8,782 bases of DNA from an uncultured Clostridium sp. (GTDB taxonomy: Bacteria; Bacillota; Clostridia; Lachnospirales; Lachnospiraceae): assembly GCA_900551225.1 (NCBI GenBank), contig URUZ01000236.1, positions 1-8,782 on the forward strand, read 5' to 3'. A model generated the notes under the pieces. That model did not search any database, was not told where the DNA came from, and worked only from the letters and a program-made list of their open reading frames with translations. The position numbers and the translations under genes were made by a program. Shown piece by piece: positions 6,267-8,782 of the stretch (positions within the stretch are counted from its first letter, which is position 1; every line of letters starts with the position of its first letter).

Positions 6267-7229
6267 ATGAGACGTAGGAGAAGATATTCAGGCAGCAGAT
6301 GGTCTGATGCAGATAAAGTAAGGTACATAAGGATGATGGCAATTCCGCTGGTGGTTGTGGTGGTGCTGATCATTATTATTCTGATTATGGACAAGACTCC
6401 TAAGGAGAAGGCAGATCCCGGGGCCACAACGGACAGCGGAGTGGAGATCCTTGTGGACCAGTCGGGAACCACGGGGGAGAGCGTAGCCCCGGACAACAGC
6501 CAGTATACCCATGATTTCTCTGACTATGAGCTGGCCAAGGACGAGGTGCCGGAGGTGAATCTGCTGCTGAGCCAGTATTTCCAGGCTAAGGTGGACCAGG
6601 ACCCGGAGGCCCTTTACCGGGTGTTCGGCAAATCGGACGCAGGCGATATGGAGGCCAGGAAGCAGGAGCTTTCCTATGAGGCCAAGTACATTGAGGATTA
6701 CCGCGACATCACATGCTACACTAAGCAGGGGCTGAACGAGGACTCCTACGTGGTGTATGTGACCTATGAAATCAAGTTCCGCAGGGTTGACACCCCGGCT
6801 CCCGGACTGATGTGGTGCTATGTGGTGAAGAATGCGGACGGCAGTTATATAATCAGGGAAAATGTGGTGGGCGAGGAAGCTGATTACGTGGCCAAGGCCA
6901 ACCAGACAGAGGACGTGCGCCTGCTCTCCTCACAGATCAACGAGCGTCTGCGTGAAGCGCTGGAGACGGACACACTGCTGGCCGGAGCATACAAGGAACT
7001 GCGCGGCGGCGCAATTGTCCAGACCTCTGAGGAGGAGAGCCACGACAGCAACGTATCTCTGCTTGATGGAGATGATGAGACAGAAGAAGCCCAGGAGAGC
7101 GGCGGGAGCCAGGAGACCGGGGCAGCACAGGAGACAGAGAGCAGCGCCGGTGACAGCAGCAGCCCGCAGGACAGTACCGCGGCCACAGAGGAGACTTCCT
7201 CCGTTTCCGAAGTTAAATTAGGAGAATAA
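6267..7229 (+). CDS. Single-pass membrane protein of unknown function with acidic repeat tail
   Basis: I do not recognise a named family for this 320-residue protein. It starts with an arginine cluster (MRRRRR), followed by one strongly hydrophobic helix (about 24-41) with no signal cleavage site. This predicts a short cytoplasmic N terminus and a large outside domain. Residues about 93-200 (LLLSQYFQAKVDQDPEALYRVF onward, then alternating beta-like segments around YVVYVTYEIKF and WCYVVKNADGSYIIREN) have the look of an NTF2-like fold, which is an inference from pattern only. A helical stretch (210-246) and a Ser/Glu/Thr/Gln/Gly-rich acidic tail (253-315) follow; the tail contains three hexapeptide units starting at Gln276, Gln282 and Gln288. 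AGGAGGA at 6254-6260, six bases upstream, supports the ATG at 6267. queA follows after 14 bases, suggesting co-transcription, though no functional link to tRNA modification is evident. Confidence 0.85.
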   Translation: MRRRRRYSGSRWSDADKVRYIRMMAIPLVVVVVLIIIILIMDKTPKEKADPGATTDSGVEILVDQSGTTGESVAPDNSQYTHDFSDYELAKDEVPEVNLLLSQYFQAKVDQDPEALYRVFGKSDAGDMEARKQELSYEAKYIEDYRDITCYTKQGLNEDSYVVYVTYEIKFRRVDTPAPGLMWCYVVKNADGSYIIRENVVGEEADYVAKANQTEDVRLLSSQINERLREALETDTLLAGAYKELRGGAIVQTSEEESHDSNVSLLDGDDETEEAQESGGSQETGAAQETESSAGDSSSPQDSTAATEETSSVSEVKLGE

Positions 7230-7243
7230 CCGGAGGCATAGTT

Positions 7244-8305
7244 ATGAATGTAAAGGATTTTAGTTTTGAACTTCCACAGGAGCTGATCGCCCAGGACCCC
7301 CTGGACGACAGGGCTTCTTCCAGGCTGCTGGTGCTGGACAAGGAGACCGGGGCAGTGACCCACCGGGTGTTCCGGGACATTGTGGAGTATTTGCGGCCCG
7401 GGGACTGCCTGGTGATCAATGACACCAAGGTGATCCCGGCCAGGCTTCTAGGCGTTAAGCCGGACACAGGGGCCCACATAGAGATCCTGCTGCTGAAACG
7501 GCGGGAAAATGATATCTGGGAGACATTGGTCAAACCTGGCAAGAAGGCGAAGCCGGGCACTGAGATTGAGTTTGGCGGCGGACTGTTAAAGGGGACGGTG
7601 CTGGAGACTGTGGATGACGGGAACCGTCTGATCCAGTTTCAGTATGAGGGCATTTTTGAGGAGATTCTGGACCAGCTGGGCCAGATGCCGCTGCCGCCCT
7701 ATATCACCCACCAGCTGAAGGATAAGAACCGCTACCAGACCGTATATGCCAGGCATGAGGGCTCTGCGGCCGCGCCAACGGCAGGTCTGCATTTTACAAA
7801 GGAACTGCTTAAGGAGATTGAGGATATGGGCGTAAGGATTGCCCATGTGACGCTCCACGTGGGTCTTGGGACCTTCCGGCCGGTGAAGGTGGAGAATGTA
7901 CTGGAACACCACATGCACTCGGAATTCTACATTGTGGAGGAGTCTGAGGCAGCCAAGGTCAATGAGACCAAGGCAGCCGGAGGCCGTGTGGTGTGCGTGG
8001 GAACCACCAGCTGCCGCACCGTGGAATCGGCTTCCACAGAGGATGGGATTCTGAAAGCGGGCACCGGCTGGACGGAGATCTTCATTTATCCCGGGTACCG
8101 TTTCAAGATCCTGGATGCGCTGATCACCAATTTCCATCTGCCCGAGTCCACGCTGGTCATGCTGGTCAGCGCACTGGCGGGACGGGAACACATTCTGGCC
8201 GCTTATGAGGAGGCTGTCAGGGAGCGGTACCGCTTCTTTTCATTTGGGGACGCCATGTTCATTGCCTCGGAACCGGCGGCCGGGCATTCCCGGCAGGAAC
8301 GGTGA
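7244..8305 (+). CDS. queA: S-adenosylmethionine:tRNA ribosyltransferase-isomerase (QueA)
   Basis: Cytoplasmic enzyme of queuosine synthesis. It transfers and rearranges the ribosyl group of S-adenosylmethionine onto preQ1 at the wobble base (position 34) of GUN-anticodon tRNAs, giving epoxyqueuosine and releasing adenine and methionine. The 353 residues fit the family's usual 340-356. The typical start (FSFELPQELIAQDPLDDRASSRLLVL), NDTKVIPARL (59-68), HEGSAAAPTAGLHFT (171-185) and HVTLHVGLGTFRPV (201-214) are all intact, as is the SFGDAMFI C-terminal segment. CGGAGG at 7231-7236 lies seven bases before the ATG. The gene sits between the unknown membrane protein (14 bases upstream) and the rluF-like gene (4 bases downstream), and is probably co-transcribed with both. 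No other queuosine gene is in the window. Confidence 0.98.
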   Translation: MNVKDFSFELPQELIAQDPLDDRASSRLLVLDKETGAVTHRVFRDIVEYLRPGDCLVINDTKVIPARLLGVKPDTGAHIEILLLKRRENDIWETLVKPGKKAKPGTEIEFGGGLLKGTVLETVDDGNRLIQFQYEGIFEEILDQLGQMPLPPYITHQLKDKNRYQTVYARHEGSAAAPTAGLHFTKELLKEIEDMGVRIAHVTLHVGLGTFRPVKVENVLEHHMHSEFYIVEESEAAKVNETKAAGGRVVCVGTTSCRTVESASTEDGILKAGTGWTEIFIYPGYRFKILDALITNFHLPESTLVMLVSALAGREHILAAYEEAVRERYRFFSFGDAMFIASEPAAGHSRQER

Positions 8306-8309
8306 CCGG

Positions 8310-8782
8310 ATGGAAGAACGTTTAAATAAACTGCTCAGTTCTATGGGGGTCTGTTCCCGCAGGGAGGCGGACCGGCTGATTGCGGATGGGAAGGTGCTGG
8401 TGGACGGCGTTCCTGCCGCCATGGGCCAGAAGGCAGGGCCAGGACAGAGAATCGTCTGCAACGGAAAGGTGGTCTGCGGCGGGGCGGAGGCTGTGGAGCG
8501 GGGGAACAACGTGGCCCGGGGGCAGTTCCAGCGCCCCCAACCGGTGCTGCTGGCTGTGAACAAGCCCAGAGGGGTGGTGTGTACCACCTCGGATAAGGAC
8601 CGGGCGCCCAATATTGTGGAAATGATCCATTACCCGTCAAGGGTTTATTACGTAGGCCGTCTGGATAAGGATTCAGAGGGCCTGGTTTTGATGACAAACC
8701 AGGGAGATCTGGTGAATAAAATCATGCGCAGCGGCAATGCTCATGAGAAAGAGTATCTGGTGACCGTTGACCGGCCGGTTAC
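8310..8782 (+). CDS. rluF: 23S rRNA pseudouridine synthase, RluF-like (3' end outside the window)
   Basis: Partial gene; 157 codons are visible. The product isomerises a uridine to pseudouridine in 23S rRNA. An S4 RNA-binding domain (about 3-50; RLNKLLSSMGVCSRREADRL) is followed by the RsuA-type catalytic domain, with NKPRGVVCTT (84-93) and the active-site motif GRLDKDSEGL, in which Asp119 is the expected nucleophile. The stretch GDLVNKIMRSGNAHEKEYLVTVD closely resembles E. coli RluF (U2604 synthase) and favours RluF over RluB or RsuA. Between the two domains, residues about 54-78 form a Gly/Arg/Gln-rich linker that seems longer than in the E. coli protein. The ATG is four bases after the queA stop, with only a weak AGGA (8295-8298) inside queA, so translation is probably coupled to queA. 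The position modified in this organism is inferred. Confidence 0.9.
   Translation, partial: MEERLNKLLSSMGVCSRREADRLIADGKVLVDGVPAAMGQKAGPGQRIVCNGKVVCGGAEAVERGNNVARGQFQRPQPVLLAVNKPRGVVCTTSDKDRAPNIVEMIHYPSRVYYVGRLDKDSEGLVLMTNQGDLVNKIMRSGNAHEKEYLVTVDRPV

Noticed and set aside
7111..7355. Exact 15-base direct repeat AGGAGACCGGGGCAG at 7111-7125 and 7341-7355
   Set aside because: Both copies encode the common peptide ETGA with preferred codons in two different genes. Nothing else flanking them matches, so it is most likely coincidence.
7586..8191. 201-codon open frame on the minus strand inside queA
   Set aside because: Queues entirely opposite conserved QueA motifs. Its composition (His, Gln, Arg, Leu) is typical of an antisense frame in GC-rich coding DNA.
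8240..8697. Several minus-strand open frames over the queA end and rluF start
   Set aside because: They are Pro/Arg/Ser-rich mirror frames of the S4 and pseudouridine synthase coding sequence, with no ribosome site.
1..8782. Mobile element, CRISPR array, toxin-antitoxin or defence island
   Set aside because: No transposase, integrase, regularly spaced long repeat, terminal inverted repeat or known defence motif was found. The genes are ordinary chromosomal housekeeping and transport types with even codon use.

Overview
The window looks like chromosomal DNA from a gut-type Clostridia, most likely a Lachnospiraceae member related to Enterocloster/Clostridium bolteae. The reasons are GC-rich coding regions next to AT-rich promoters, strong AGGAGG ribosome sites, a Lachnospiraceae-style DUF5688 protein, a PG_binding_4/YkuD L,D-transpeptidase, a split ThrE exporter, and a tRNA gene without an encoded CCA. 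The genus is an inference from gene content, not from a marker gene.

Layout. Bases 2-2086 (+) encode the ferrous iron transporter FeoB, probably cut off at its 5' end by the window edge. Bases 2103-3008 (-) encode a DUF5688 protein, the only minus-strand gene, which converges on feoB with a 16-base gap. A 276-base divergent intergenic region (3009-3284) carries a promoter candidate for each direction. Bases 3285-4685 (+) encode a secreted L,D-transpeptidase. It is followed by an overlapping pair (4722-5504, 5498-5956) that encodes the two halves of a ThrE-type threonine/serine exporter. A tRNA-Arg(CCG) gene (5998-6069) has its own near-consensus promoter and a strong intrinsic terminator (6091-6131). 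After a 135-base intergenic region with a promoter and a short palindrome, a second transcription unit encodes a single-pass membrane protein of unknown function (6267-7229), QueA (7244-8305) and the start of an RluF-like 23S rRNA pseudouridine synthase (8310 to the window end).

The genes fall into loose functional groups: iron uptake (feoB), cell envelope cross-linking (L,D-transpeptidase), amino acid export (ThrE pair), and translation/RNA modification (tRNA-Arg, queA, rluF). The last group is the most coherent: queA and rluF are four bases apart and both modify RNA of the translation apparatus. No insertion sequence, phage gene, CRISPR array, toxin-antitoxin pair or defence gene is visible. 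I see no convincing previously undescribed system. The least-explained items are the open reading frame upstream of the nominal feoB start, the unknown membrane protein with a hexapeptide-repeat tail just before queA, and the DUF5688 protein.
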